A stretch of DNA of 64,000 nucleotides from Dolomedes plantarius. Lineage: Eukaryota > Arthropoda > Arachnida > Araneae > Dolomedidae. The position numbers were made by a program, and so were the translations under genes. Shown here one piece after another: positions 50,230-61,329 of this stretch (within the stretch, counting starts at the first letter, position 1; every line of letters starts with the position of its first letter). The notes beneath the pieces are model-generated. The model did not search any database. It saw only the letters and a program-made list of their open reading frames with translations, and was not told the DNA's origin. The stretch covers positions 192,779,977-192,843,976 of the forward strand of contig OU015492.1 of NCBI GenBank assembly GCA_907164885.2, written 5' to 3'.

Positions 50230-51670
50230 ATTATTGAATAGGTTACACATAATTTACTTTACAGTGAAAATTTCTTATCCCCCCAAAGACATGAATTGAT
50301 AAGAAATGCACTATTATTTGGAATGCAATTGAACCTACTAAATGAAATATACTTTAAAATTATTAATGGTGCTTTAGAGTGATTTGCCATAAATAACGTC
50401 CATAGAAATAACTAACTTTGAAAAAATTCCCTTCATATATAACTGTCATTTAAGAAAGAAACACAGATAGACATATTTATGCATTGAAAGCTATGAGGCT
50501 TATGTAACAGGAAAATTTTATCTCGGACTTAAAACTGTTTCCCATTCCAGTAAATGTTCCAAAATTTATGAATACAAAGCTTTTTACTCAGAAATTTATG
50601 GTCGGTTCTATTTCAAATAAAGACGGTCTATAAAAGAGCTGGTTGTATGAAGGACATAAAAATTTACACTCTTCGACCAAGATTTGTCTACAAAGGTTAC
50701 AAAAAGACTTTCTAAAGCTTTTTCACAGGAAGTGCTTGGCTATGCAGTTTTTTAGGGATGTTCAAAATCCTTCGAGATGTCATTCGATAAAATGGAACGA
50801 GCGAGTGAAATGAAGTGACATGATCTAAGTGCATGCAATTCACATTTAAAAATTTTATCTTTAAAGTCTGGATAGAAAACAAACGTTTTGAGTTTCAATT
50901 TTTTCGGATGCACTAAAGGGAGTAACCAGAGAAATGTAACCTATTTACAAAGTAAACTCAGGCTAAACCTTATTTGTAAATTTTGTTCATTACTGATATT
51001 TCCTTGCCAAGAAGTTCAATATATAAAAAGACGGAGAAAAATAAATAAACGAATAAAAAAAATTCTATTAAGTATTTTAAAATTTGTTAATAGATAAATA
51101 ATAGATAAGTTTAGCGTTGCAGAAAAATATTAGCCGGTGGTTTTTGAATTTTTTTAAAAAGCAAAGGCATCGAGGTTTTTCTATTATAGCCTGTGGAATA
51201 GTTATTTGATACAATATTTTGCGCACTTTAGGACCAAAAGTTGGGGGGGGGGATAAAGGCATTGGTACCCTTATAAATTCGATAACAATGAATTAGGAGA
51301 TAATGAACATGCATTGTTATATGATTAACCGTAATAGTGATTATTTTAACCTACACGTACAAAACCCTGTGCGTTTTCGCAATATGGGATAGACTAAAAC
51401 TTGAAATACGTAATTTACTCATTCTAATTTTTTTATTTCATTTTTATTTTAGCGGTTAATCTAAAGTATACATAATTATATTGTCATAATATAATCCATT
51501 TCAGATCTAATATCCTTGCGTATAATTTTTGAACAGCAGCTTTCTATAATTAAAATAATATATTTCAAATTTTCCCAAATAAAATAATAATATTCACTCA
51601 TATTTATCACAATGAAGCGGAGATAGTGATTTCATGTTTGCAAAAATTTAATTTTAATTTGTCACAGCAC
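50230..51670. other. No gene seen
   Basis: AT-rich with a G10 run near 51244. Short frames only. Confidence 0.5.
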
Positions 51671-51678
51671 AAACATAG

Positions 51679-52193
51679 TGTTAGGAAAATGAACCTTAAA
51701 AGGGCTATCTAAACTTCAGTTTATTAGATCATTTACTTGTATTACTTTCCGACATTCATGCTATCGTTTTAGACTGATGTAGCACTTATTATCTAACAAG
51801 TAATGGCGTCACAGCAACTTTGACGTCATACATATGAGAAATGTTGTTTTTCGTTTATTTTCCCCATGGTTTGTTATTTTTCCTTTCCAGTATATTTTAT
51901 GCAAATATGTCAATGTTATGTTACTGGCTTGTATAAATACTGCTCGAGTTAGAGCAATGGGGCCGCTTGCAGCAGACACAGTTGAACTCAAAAGCTAGTG
52001 AGATTCATATGTTAGAAGTCTCTGTGTGAGATTGTTTTGATTATACAAATGTTTTAAGTTATTGCTTTTAATATTTTTAAATGTTTATTGAAGTTTAAAA
52101 TAAACGTAATTATTTTAACTGAAGTCTTGCTGATTTCTAAACACACCTCATACCAGACCAGTGCGTGCTCTTATATTGTCACTCTGCGTGACA
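51679..52193 (+). repeat. 5' LTR of copia element
   Basis: Begins TGTTAGGAAAATGAACC and ends GCGTGACA. It contains a TATA-like TATAAATA (51932-51939), a CRE-type TGACGTCA (51821-51828) about 110 bp upstream of it, and an AATAAA signal (52099-52104). The U3 promoter would drive the genomic RNA. Minus-strand open frames in both LTRs (51809-51991 and 57851-58033) are identical by-products. Confidence 0.93.
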
Positions 52194-52197
52194 CATA

Positions 52198-52217
52198 GGT
52201 TATGGGCCTAGACATGC
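52198..52217 (+). promoter_or_regulatory. Primer-binding site, initiator tRNA-Met half-molecule type
   Basis: GGTTATGGGCCTAGACATGC starts a few bases after the LTR. GGTTATGGGCC is the start of the Drosophila copia primer site, which pairs with the anticodon region of initiator tRNA-Met rather than with a tRNA 3' end. Priming from a cleaved half tRNA is therefore inferred. Confidence 0.75.
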
Positions 52218-52471
52218 ATTCGGGTGTGTGGTGCAATTAAAGACACGGAAGCCGCCTGACTCCTGTGGAAGTAGCTCCAGTGATGGCCGTTCCGTGTTTC
52301 CGGTACAGTACGTGTCCAGCGTGGATCGAGTGAACTGACTTCGTAGCAACAGTATGCTGAACTGTCTATGCATTTTTTCATCGTCAGCTGTAATTATGAT
52401 GTGCTTAGACGGCGGGCCAGGTCTGTAAATTTTGTTTTGTTTTGTGCTGCTCTCCTTTACAATTATCAAAG

Positions 52472-53195
52472 ATGGATCCTATGATGATAGATCCATTGGG
52501 GGCGGACAATTATGCCACGTGGGCAAATGATGTAAAAGTGTTGCTAATGAGTAAAAACTGTTGGAGTATAGTAAATAAAACAGAAATTAAACCAGAGGTG
52601 GTTAAGGATCAAGTTCCTGATCTTAAAGAAGTTAGGGATTTTGAGGCTAGGAAAGCAAAAGCTTTTAGTATAATTTATCTAAATATTACAAAACCCTATA
52701 GAGCCCTTTTGACAGGTATCGATGATGCTTGCAAGGCATGGAACAGGCTTGAAACCCACTTTAGGCCTGATTCTCGTGCCCGAATCATTGGGCTAACTGA
52801 TGTTTTTTTTAAAATGTAGGCCGAATGAGTCTGAAAACATAGGCCTCTTTGCCGCCCGTTTGACTGACATTGTTAATCAATTAAATGATGCCGGCAAGCC
52901 TATTGACGACTGGTTTGTTGCTTTCCAGCTTATCAGACATCTCCCGACCGAGTTTGCTTGCATAGTTCAGACGATCTATAGATAACCAGACCCCCAATTC
53001 ACATCTGATAAAGTTTTGAGTGAACTTTTGGCCGAAGAGTCTCGTCTGTTACAGGTTCAAGGTGACCAAGAGGCAGTTGTACTCGAGGCTACCCGAAAAA
53101 CGAATTTAAGAACTTTTGAAGATCGCAAATGTTTTCGGTGTGGCAAGAAAGGTCATCTTATCAAGAATTGTAGGGTCAACACAGTTAACCAGTAG
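52472..53195 (+). pseudogene. gag: copia Gag region, frameshifted
   Basis: The start is set at ATG 52472 (MDPMMIDPLGADNYATWAND), typical of copia Gag (UBN2/retrotran_gag_2 type). The first frame ends at 52819. Coding continues in another frame from about 52805, the switch falling in a T8 run, with NESENIGLFAARLTDIVNQL and WFVAFQLIRHLPTEF. A TAA interrupts at 52983-52985; the frame then continues through FTSDKVLSELLAEESRLL to the zinc knuckle CFRCGKKGHLIKNC (CX2CX4HX4C, 53130-53171), and a TAG follows at 53193-53195. Gag would form the particle and bind the RNA. Three lesions make it non-functional as read. Confidence 0.9.
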
Positions 53196-54074
53196 AGGAC
53201 ACCCAAATTTGTCAAACCACCTGAAGCGGTACAAAAGTCAAATACCCGCAGAAAGTTTTTAAGTAAGAGAACACAGAGTAATTTTATTGTCGAGGCTTCC
53301 CTGGGCAATAGTAGTGATAGGAAAACAGCCTTGGTTTTTGACACCGCGGCTAGTTCCCACTTCTGTTGCAATAGGTCCCTTTTTGTCGACTATAAGAAAA
53401 AGTCCGGAACCTCTATGGCTGTGGCCATTGATGGTATTAACTGTCCTATCGAAGGGATAGGGAAAATCAAAATGTTTTTCAGATATAAAAATAGGCAAAA
53501 AGATGTAACTCTGTCGAATGTCCTTTATTCGCCAAGACTTCGGCGTAACTTAATAGCGGGGTCTCTGATAGAAGGAAATGGGACTACATTCGAGGGTAAG
53601 AATGGTCATATTAGAGTTCTTGGTAGAGATGGCCGATTAATTTTCTGTGCAAAGAAACATAGGGGGTTGTGCTACGTGTACCCCCAGTACCCTAAGAAGG
53701 CCGAATCCCCCGAGGTCTTGAGTACTATTGACAATTCTCTCAGTAAGTGGCATCGTAGGTTCAGCCACATAAATAGCAAATATATTGTTAAAACAAGTAA
53801 GGAAAACTATGTGCGAGGTTTACGAAAGTTTAAAAATACTGAGGATATGAAGTGCGAGCCTTGTCAAGTAGCAAAATCTAAGCGTGTCTCGTTCAAACCT
53901 ATTGCGAAGATCAGGTCAAATAAACCTCTAGAGCTAGTGCACATGGATCTGTGTGCAATGCCAGAGAAATCTAAGGGAGGGCACAAGTACTTTCTTAGTA
54001 TTATAGATGACCACTCACGCAAGGTAACGGTTTTTCCCCCTCAAAGAAAAAACAGAGGTCTTCGATGCTTTTAA
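53196..54074 (+). pseudogene. pol: copia Pol: protease and integrase N-terminal part
   Basis: The frame continues from Gag. ALVFDTAASSHFCC holds the retroviral-type protease Asp (family form DSGASSH). Next comes the GAG-pre-integrase zinc region: WHRRFSHI supplies the His pair and CEPCQVAKS the Cys pair. LVHMDLCAMP supplies the first integrase catalytic Asp, and YFLSIIDDHSRKVTVF follows as expected. The frame then changes at about 54030-54041, within T and C runs, so the open frame to 54074 ends out of register. Protease would mature the polyprotein, and integrase would insert the cDNA. Confidence 0.9.
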
Positions 54075-55038
54075 GAAATGGCAAAAGAGGGCCGAGAGGT
54101 TCACCGGAAAAAAGGTGATTAATGTAAGAACTGACCAAGGGTTGGAATTTTGTCACCAACAGTTCGAAGATTACCTAGAAGACCAAGGTATACGAGCAGA
54201 GAGGACCAATACTTACTCCCCTGAACAAAATGGGGTAAGTGAGAGGTTCAACTTCACAGCCGTAGATGGGGTAAGAGCCCTCCTAGAGGATAGTTCTTTG
54301 AAAAAGTCATTTTGGGGCGAGGCAGTTTTATGTTTCACATACACCTGGAACAGAGTTTGCCATCACAACCAGGTAAAAACACCTTTTGAGATTTTTGGAG
54401 GTAAATCTCCCTCAGTGAAACATTTAAAATGTTTTGGAAGCACTGCTTTTGTTGGGACCCCCAAACAACTACGGAAAAAGTTAGATTCTCGAGCCAAAAA
54501 GGGCGTCATGGTTGGATACGCAATGCGTACCAAAGGGTACCGAATCTGGATACCGGAGGAACATAAGGTCGTTGAGACCATTAATGTTAGGTTTGTGGAG
54601 CCCAGTGGTCACGTACTGGACCCTATTGTACCAAACCCTGATTTCATAGACGTCGAGAGCGACACTGAGTCAGAAATAGACGAATCAGATGTTGAGCACG
54701 ATGTGGAGGATAGAGGGTCTTCCAGTCATGATGAGCAAGCTGAACCTGTTGCAGGTCCATCCAGAGACCCAGAATCTCCCTTGAAAACCACCTCCTGGAC
54801 CAGGCGAGCTGTACTTCGTGCAATCGGCAACAGACATGATATATACTATTACCCCGAAGGCAGTAAAGCACGTTTGAGGTCGCTTAATGAGGTGGAGGAA
54901 TACTGTCGGGCAAATAAAATTAAGTATAACAAAGCAGAATTTAATTTCAGTACAAAAAATAATTATTCTGGGCCAGCTGAAAAGATTGACGAGAATATGG
55001 AATCGCGTGGCGATGAATCTTGTCATTCTTCTGCATGA
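54042..55038 (+). pseudogene. pol: copia Pol: integrase catalytic part and linker
   Basis: In the new frame, VRTDQGLEF gives the second integrase Asp and YSPEQNGVSERFN the catalytic Glu, completing DDE. WGEAVLCFTYTWNR and the FGSTAFV and RAKKGVMVGYAMRTKGYRIW segments follow in the order normal for copia. The linker is acidic (ESDTESEIDESDVEHDVED) and less conserved. A TGA at 55036-55038 stops the frame, but coding resumes in the same frame immediately after. Confidence 0.9.
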
Positions 55039-56614
55039 CTAGATGAAATCAATATCCCATCAAGTTTTAATGCCGCCCTGAGAACCCCCCAAGCAGATGA
55101 ATGGTATAAATCTATGAAGGAGGAAATACAAGTGATGCATGATCGAGACGTCTGGGATCTAGTAGCCAAACCAGAGAAAGCCAAGATTGTTGGAAATCGT
55201 TGGGTTTTTAGCTTGAAGAAAAATTCGGAAGGTCAGGTGGTGAGATTTAAATCTCGCCTTGTTGCCCAGGGTTTTCTTCAGCTTAAAGGGGAATCTTATG
55301 ATGAAACCTTCAGCCCTGTAGTAAATTTCACTTTAATAAGGTTGTTTTTCACTGTTCTAGTTGCTTATAAGAAATGGTCCCATAGACAACTTGATATAAA
55401 ATGTGCTTATTTATATGCCCCACTATCTGATACCGTATATATGAGTCAACCTCAAGGTTTTGTTGACCCCCAAAAACCACACCTAGTTTGTCGCTTGAAA
55501 AAAGCATTATACGGCCTGCATCAAAGCGGCCGTGAGTGGTTCTTTGAGATTAGCAGTAAATTGCTTGAAATGGGCTTTAATGAAATTTCTTGGGCTAATT
55601 GTGTTTTTACATATCAAAATAATATAGTTCTGTTGCTATACGTGGACGACATTGTAATTTTTGGTGAAAATGATAGTCGTATCGACCGCGTCATAAAAAA
55701 TCTAAATTCTAAATTTGATTTGAAAGAACTAGGCAGAACTAGAAACCTATTGGGGGTGGAAATCGAAGAATCTGATGGCAAAATTTTTATTCACCAGAAG
55801 GACTATATTAGAAGAGTGAAAACCCTTTTCTGCAAGTTTAAGCTCCCGGTGGTTTCACTACCAATTCCTAAGGGCTTAGTGCTGTCAAAAAACCAATGTC
55901 CTGATTCGGATGAAGAACGTAAACAGATGGAACAAATTCCTTATCGGAGTGCTATAGGGTGTTTAGCGTTTCTTGCTAACCGAACTAGGCCCGATATTTG
56001 TTTCGCCGTTAACATCCTATCACAATTTCAATCAGACCCTGGTATGATGCACTGGAATGCACTTGTTAAACTTCTGGGGTATGTGTGTCAAACAGAAAAT
56101 TACCGACTTGAGTTGTCAAGGGTAAATAAGTTAGAATTAGTTTGTTTTAGTGATGCCGACTATGCATCCAACCGGGATGATAGAATTTCTATGGGAGGAA
56201 TGCTACTTTTAGTTGATAAGGCCCCTATTGCTTGGCGTACATTTAAGCAGAAATGTGTGAGCCTTTCATCAATGGAAAGTGAATACGTGTCTATTACTGA
56301 TGCATCAAAAGAACTGGTTTGGATAACACGTATTTTAGATGAGTGCTATGATAAGAATATTCTTGAGTTTAAACCATCTGAAATCACTTTATTTTCCGAC
56401 AACCAGGCTGCTATCAGTTTTTGTAAATCCCCCATAGAAAATCATAAAACAAAACATATATCAGTCAAATTACATTTTATTAGAAATTTGATGAATGATA
56501 ATCTATTTAATTTAAAGTATATACATACAAAGAAAAACCTTGCTGACACGCTTTACTAAAGCAGTGACAAAACTTCAACTTAAAAATTTTTTGGACTCTC
56601 TGTTTAAGTTGTAA
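55039..56614 (+). pseudogene. pol: copia Pol: reverse transcriptase and RNase H
   Basis: The RVT_2-type reverse transcriptase has KSRLVAQGFLQ, YDETFSPVVN, ALYGLHQSGREWF and the catalytic LLLYVDDIVIF. The copia RNase H follows: CFSDADYASNRDDR (first Asp), SLSSMESEYVSI (Glu) and LFSDNQAAISF (next Asp), then HISVKLHFIRNL. Near 56545-56556 the frame changes once more. The usual C-terminus (FTKAVTKLQLKNFLDSLFKL) is in the neighbouring frame and stops at 56612-56614. The enzyme is complete in motif content, so only the stop before it and the late frameshift spoil it. Confidence 0.92.
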
Positions 56615-57720
56615 GAATTTTTATAAGTCCAGATGTGTTCTGGCACTTTTGTGTGTTTTATACCTTTTTGCAAGGTGTTTGGTTGTTTTTAAAAGTAAAA
56701 AATGTTATCTTGTATATATTTCTGTGTATGTATGTGGTTGTCTTAGAGGGAGAGAGTAACGGTCCCCGCGAGGGTACATTTTTGCTAATCGTAATGTATT
56801 CGGATTGCTCGAGCAGCCCCAATACCGTTTCGGAGGGGTGAAACTGCAATTTGCCAGAGAGTTATGAAGAATATGTTATGCTTTAGTAAGTGTGTATCTT
56901 AGCCCCCAGTCACGGCAGTCGTTAAGTTTTCATTTCCGTAAGCCCCAGTTTTAAAATGGAACCTGTCATATGCCCACTCTTACTCTAGATAACCACATGC
57001 ACATATAAATTTTCAATCTTACATACTTTTGATATTAATGTTTGATTCTTTTTGCATTATCCCTTGTAATATTTTTCGGGGGGAGTGTGGCCACACTCAT
57101 AATTTAAGAGTAGTATTGTCTTTCAATTGTATCTGAAATGTGTACTTTTCACTTGCTTTAATTTAAGTGTCCTTTTTTTGTACACTTGTAAAATGTGATG
57201 TGTTCTTTCTCAAAAATGTTTATTGCAATTATGTATGTAATCACGTATTACTGTGGTATCTTTATTTTTAGCATTCCATGATATTTACGTCTTGCAATGT
57301 GTTTATTACCCTTTCATATGCTTGCATCTTGTTCATGAAATGTATTACTTGAATCGTGATTGCTTTTATTTCCTTGAGTGTATTGTATGATAGTTATACC
57401 TTCCCGAACTTTTCTGGGATTTTTTTTCCTGCAAATTAAAATATAAGTAAGTTTAATTTTTATTTGTAGGTATGAACTGTGTATATACAATTAAAGATAA
57501 TGCTTGTAAACTAAATTTAAAGTACTTAATCTTAAAAATTTTCAACATTACTGTAAAAGTTTTAGTTATGTGTGGACTTGGCATTTTCAGCTCGAATGAC
57601 AATTAAGGTGACTTGTTCTGGGTGAACATTTTTAAACTTAAAAGTTTTTCTTAGATATCAAGTTCTGTGTGAACGTAAAGCAATTTTTTTTAATGTCTTA
57701 AAAGTAATAGGCGGGCCACT
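56615..57720 (+). other. copia 3' untranslated segment
   Basis: About 1.1 kb between pol and the 3' LTR, with no env-like frame. A G-rich segment TCGGGGGGAGTGTGG (57077-57091), part of the palindrome GAGTGTGGCCACACTC, looks like the polypurine tract seen beside many copia 3' LTRs but lies about 630 bp from this one. The sequence touching the LTR (AATAGGCGGGCCACT) is only weakly purine-rich. Confidence 0.6.
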
Positions 57721-58235
57721 TGTTAGGAAAATGAACCTTAAAAGGGCTATCTAAACTTCAGTTTATTAGATCATTTACTTGTATTACTTTCCGACATTCA
57801 TGCTATCGTTTTAGACTGATGTAGCACTTATTATCTAACAAGTAATGGCGTCACAGCAACTTTGACGTCATACATATGAGAAATGTTGTTTTTCGTTTAT
57901 TTTCCCCATGGTTTGTTATTTTTCCTTTCCAGTATATTTTATGCAAATATGTCAATGTTATGTTACTGGCTTGTATAAATACTGCTCGAGTTAGAGCAAT
58001 GGGGCCGCTAGCAGCAGACACAGTTGAACTCACAAGCTAGTGAGATTCATATGTTAGAAGTCTCTGTGTGAGATTGTTTTGATTATACAAATGTTTTAAG
58101 TTATTGCTTTTAATATTATTAAATGTTTATTGAAGTTTAAAATAAACGTAATTATTTTAACTGAAGTCTTGCTGATTTCTAAACACACCTCATACCAGAC
58201 CAGTGCGCGCTCTTATATTGTCACTCTGCGTGACA
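57721..58235 (+). repeat. 3' LTR of copia element
   Basis: Aligned without gaps to the 5' LTR (offset 6042). Differences seen: GCTAGCAG for GCTTGCAG, CTCACAAG for CTCAAAAG, ATTATTAAATG for ATTTTTAAATG and GCGCGCTC for GCGTGCTC. It is followed by CATAG and then GTTATG. Confidence 0.93.
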
Positions 58236-58243
58236 CATAGGTT

Positions 58244-58303
58244 ATGATTTTACAATGCATCCTACATAATAAATAATGATTTTACAATTATCCTACATAA
58301 TAT
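58244..58303. repeat. Short tandem repeat, 32-bp period
   Basis: ATGATTTTACAAT followed by ATCCTACATAATA occurs twice just beyond the copia element. Confidence 0.8.
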
Positions 58304-58309
58304 ATTTCC

Positions 58310-59275
58310 GGAGAGACTTTGGGAATAACTTTAAAATAAGAGTTGACTTTTTTATCTGGCATTTAATTGAAAATATAGAAAACTATGTTAAGGAAGACAA
58401 AATATGTCATTTGGGTGGTAATGCACATTGCATGGTTATATTTTAATCCCAATTTTTATAATTTCTAAATTATAGTAAAGTATTTAAGGATATAGCGCAT
58501 AAAATATTCTTTAAGAAATATTATACCATCTAGAAATAAAGCAAAGAGATTTTTTTCCTGAGATTCTATTAAAATGTGTTTACTGCCTTTTCAATATTTC
58601 TCCTGGAGGAATAAAAATTGCAATGAAATCAAAATGAGAATGATTGTGATATATAGTCTAGAATTCCCAAACCATTGTTTTTATCTTCACAAAGAAGACA
58701 TGGATAAAATATTGGTCATTCTTTAGTTATAATAATGTAACTTAAGTCTCTTAATGTGAGTTTTTTTTTAAATATACAGTAAAATGATATTTTAAAAACA
58801 TTTTATTGAACTCTTCTAGACTCGTAAAAAAACTTGTATAAAAATAGGTCGATGCCAACGTTTCTTAGTATGTTGAAAACGCATGACGCATACAGATTCT
58901 AAAATTAATAAATAATATTGTCGAGGGTGGGGATCTGCTTCCGTTTCTTTATCGTGAAAACATGATTTTCACTATATTTTTCATCTTAATATATCATAGA
59001 ATGTACATGAAAGCTTCTACATCTTGGAAAGTTGTTTAAAGGAACATTTTGAAAAAATGGTAAATGTATCAATTTATTTCTAATGTTAAGTAGTAAATAA
59101 AGCTTCTATCTATTACACCTATTCCTGCTCATCCACACAACTGCCAACACTATATATATATATATACACACTATGTCACACAAAATATATGCACTCAGAA
59201 GAAATAGAGCTACTATCACGACAATTGGCAGGAATGTAGTCTGGTAAGAGATATACAAATGATTAACATTTCGAC
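58310..59275. other. No gene seen
   Basis: AT-rich, with a short (TA)n near 59150. Confidence 0.5.
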
Positions 59276-59279
59276 GCCA

Positions 59280-59710
59280 ATGAGACAAGGGTAAGCGCGC
59301 TATGCGCATATGAGATGCGCAGCTGGAAGAGTTTAAAAGCATGATTGCTCGCTCCATAGGGTTATTCAAACGAAACTGTCGACTTGGATGGACGGTATTG
59401 TGACGAGAGATGGCCCTGAGACGTAACCGGTGACAGTACGAACAACGTCGGCCGCCACCTCGGTCGGAACGATATTGTGGTTGCTCGGTGTTGGCAACAA
59501 TGGATCACCGAAGGGATAGTCTACCGTCGCGGAGGGTAAGGGTGTCCCAGGAACACAAATGCGCTCAAAGATTGCACAATCATAAAAGCGGCCACGTCCG
59601 CAACAACAGTGTTGCTACAGTCATATCGACGCCATTTACCACCTTCCAGACATCCGGTGGTATCAAGGGAAATCATTCGGTGACGACTGACCGACGCAGG
59701 TCAAGGAGCC
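59280..59710 (+). pseudogene. Tc1-family transposase, N-terminal part, split by a solo LTR
   Basis: Plus-strand frames give the Tc1 DNA-binding region. VGRNDIVVARCWQQWITEG is followed in the same frame by decayed GSGRPRNT-type sequence (CPRNTNALKDCTI), then RHLPPSRHPVVSREIIR and LTDAG. Earlier sequence back to about 59280 is more degenerate. Stops and frame changes are frequent. The coding line is cut at 59710 by the solo LTR and resumes at 61165. Confidence 0.75.
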
Positions 59711-61159
59711 TGTCACAGTGTGGACGATAGTTTTCGCAAATAGAACAGATGCGAGATAGGCTCAAAGTAATGTGAGGAGAATATATTCCGCAACCAGCTA
59801 ATAAATGGTGTCCAGCTGGATTTAACGATCTGCGTAGGCGAAAGGGGAGACGAGAGATGACAAGTTGAAAGGGGACAGTTGAAAGTTAACAACAAGAAAG
59901 GGAGACCAGCTGGAGTAATGAACTAAGCAGGCTAAAAAAATTGGAAACGAAGGGTCCGAAGTTGAAGATAGAAAGGGTAGATATAGGAGTTTATGATGTT
60001 GACTTCATTAGGAGGACGGAAGGAGGTCGGAGAGTAACGTGAGAACTTGGGAGCGTGAGGATTCCCCAGAAATGTGCAGGGGCTAAAGCTCCCTTCAATT
60101 TAGATTGTAGGAAATATTATTATAAAAAGATATGTGTAGCCAATAATGTACGTCGAGGTTGACCCATTGGTAAGGAGGTGGCCACCAATAGAAGCCCAGA
60201 GTGAAGAATTCGAATTAAGTTGAGGATAAGAGTTTTTCTGAGCAGAGCAGAGCAGATTGCTTTGAGAAACCGAGAGGCGCAGGCAGAATTAAGAAAAGCT
60301 GAAAGGGCCGCAGTTGATTTCGCATTTCGGGTATGTATGCCCCAAGCGTTAGTCAGTGAGATAGCGATGAAAAGTTGCATACGGACTGAGCCTAGCATAG
60401 AGAGTCAGTCGTACACTCAGCCTACCTAAGATATATAATTGGAGCTCCACAGATGACTAGTGGAGAAATGGATGTAAGCCCCCTGAACGAGTGAATGAAA
60501 TGCCTGCCAGTTGGAGTGCTGCTTAACCGAAAGACTCCCGCGCCGTCCGGAACCAGATACACCCGCCGGCCGACCAAGGAGAGGACCCGACATGGCGACC
60601 AACTCTTAGCCCTAGAAGAAGGTACCCGTTCAGTTCAACGCAGAAGTAGAGTCTTATCCATGCCGAACCCCTTCATCGAATGTGCGCCAGCCCTAAAGGT
60701 CGCAGAGTCCGGTAGGCAGTTGAGCCATAGAAGATCGGCGCAAGCCACCCCTCACCGCTGGTGACAATAAGAGAACCCATAGTGGATAAAAGTAAGCGCC
60801 TTCCCAGCTGTGCGAACGATAAAGATGCAACAGGTATGGGATTTTATATACTTGGTAATTCTGTGTCGATGCTCACTGAGTAATGATAAATTAGGTGATG
60901 ACGTAGGGTAATGATAGGAGAAGCCGCTGTTAATATTACATATATTGCCATAGATATATATTACTTAAGAATTGTGGAGTAGTAAATGAGTAATTTTAAT
61001 ATTATTAAGCACCAGGTAGATATTATGAAATGTATAAGTGTATGTAATTCATTATTATGTGTAATAAATAGATTTATGTATGTACATATGAGTAATCACT
61101 CGTTATCATATCAACGCAATGTACTAACCTTACCAACAATTAACAATAATACGGTTACA
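59711..61159 (+). mobile_element. Solo LTR, 1449 bp, with 5-bp target duplication
   Basis: The insert starts TGTCACAGTG and ends CGGTTACA, the TG...CA form of LTRs, and GAGCC flanks it on both sides (59706-59710, 61160-61164). Removing it rejoins Tc1 transposase coding (a LTDAG-type segment to RPLRRLPLTPHHRQSR). The body is less AT-rich than its surroundings, has no long frame and ends in an AT-rich third. The lack of internal coding and of a second LTR fits recombination between two LTRs. Strand and retrotransposon family are not determined; the short plus frames in it are not genes. Confidence 0.75.
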
Positions 61160-61164
61160 GAGCC

Positions 61165-61329
61165 CACGTCCATTAAGACGCCTACCACTGACCCCACATC
61201 ATAGGCAGAGTCGACTGGATTTTTGCAAGCTGGAGTGTGACCGACTGGAGGCGTGTGACCTTCAGCGATGAATCCCGATTCAGTCTCAATACTGATGACC
61301 AGCGCATACGCGTGTTGAGATTACAATAG
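61165..61329 (+). pseudogene. Tc1-family transposase, middle part
   Basis: RPLRRLPLTPHHRQSRLDF reads from about 61167. After a frame change, SWSVTDWRRVTFSDESRFSL then NTDDQRIRVLRLQ ends with a TAG at 61327-61329. SDESRF carries the first catalytic Asp. The rest of the catalytic domain is absent: a second Tc1 element on the opposite strand begins here. Confidence 0.8.

Larger units (their letters stand above)
51679..58235 (+). mobile_element. Ty1/copia LTR retrotransposon, full length, coding-dead
   Basis: Two 515-bp LTRs (51679-52193 and 57721-58235) with TG...CA ends enclose a primer site, gag and pol in copia order (protease, integrase, reverse transcriptase, RNase H). CATAG flanks the element on both sides (51674-51678, 58236-58240), a 5-bp target duplication. 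I find four LTR differences (under 1 percent), so insertion looks recent, but the reading frame has about three frameshifts and three stops. Total length is 6557 bp. Confidence 0.95.

Noticed and set aside
51809..51991. 60-residue minus open frame repeated exactly at 57851-58033
   Set aside because: The repetition is because both lie in the LTRs; no evidence of translation.
57077..57721. Start of a longer 3' LTR at the G-rich tract
   Set aside because: The 5' LTR has no matching sequence before 51679, and the CATAG duplication fits LTRs starting TGTTAGG. The tract is kept only as a possible polypurine remnant.
59488..59730. Arg-rich 80-residue plus open frame as a host gene
   Set aside because: The neighbouring frame reads as Tc1 transposase (CWQQWITEG onward), so this is an off-frame shadow, and its end lies in the solo LTR.
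60495..60764. 89-residue plus open frame in the less AT-rich segment
   Set aside because: It lies inside the TG...CA insert with a 5-bp duplication and shows no domain; taken as non-coding LTR sequence.
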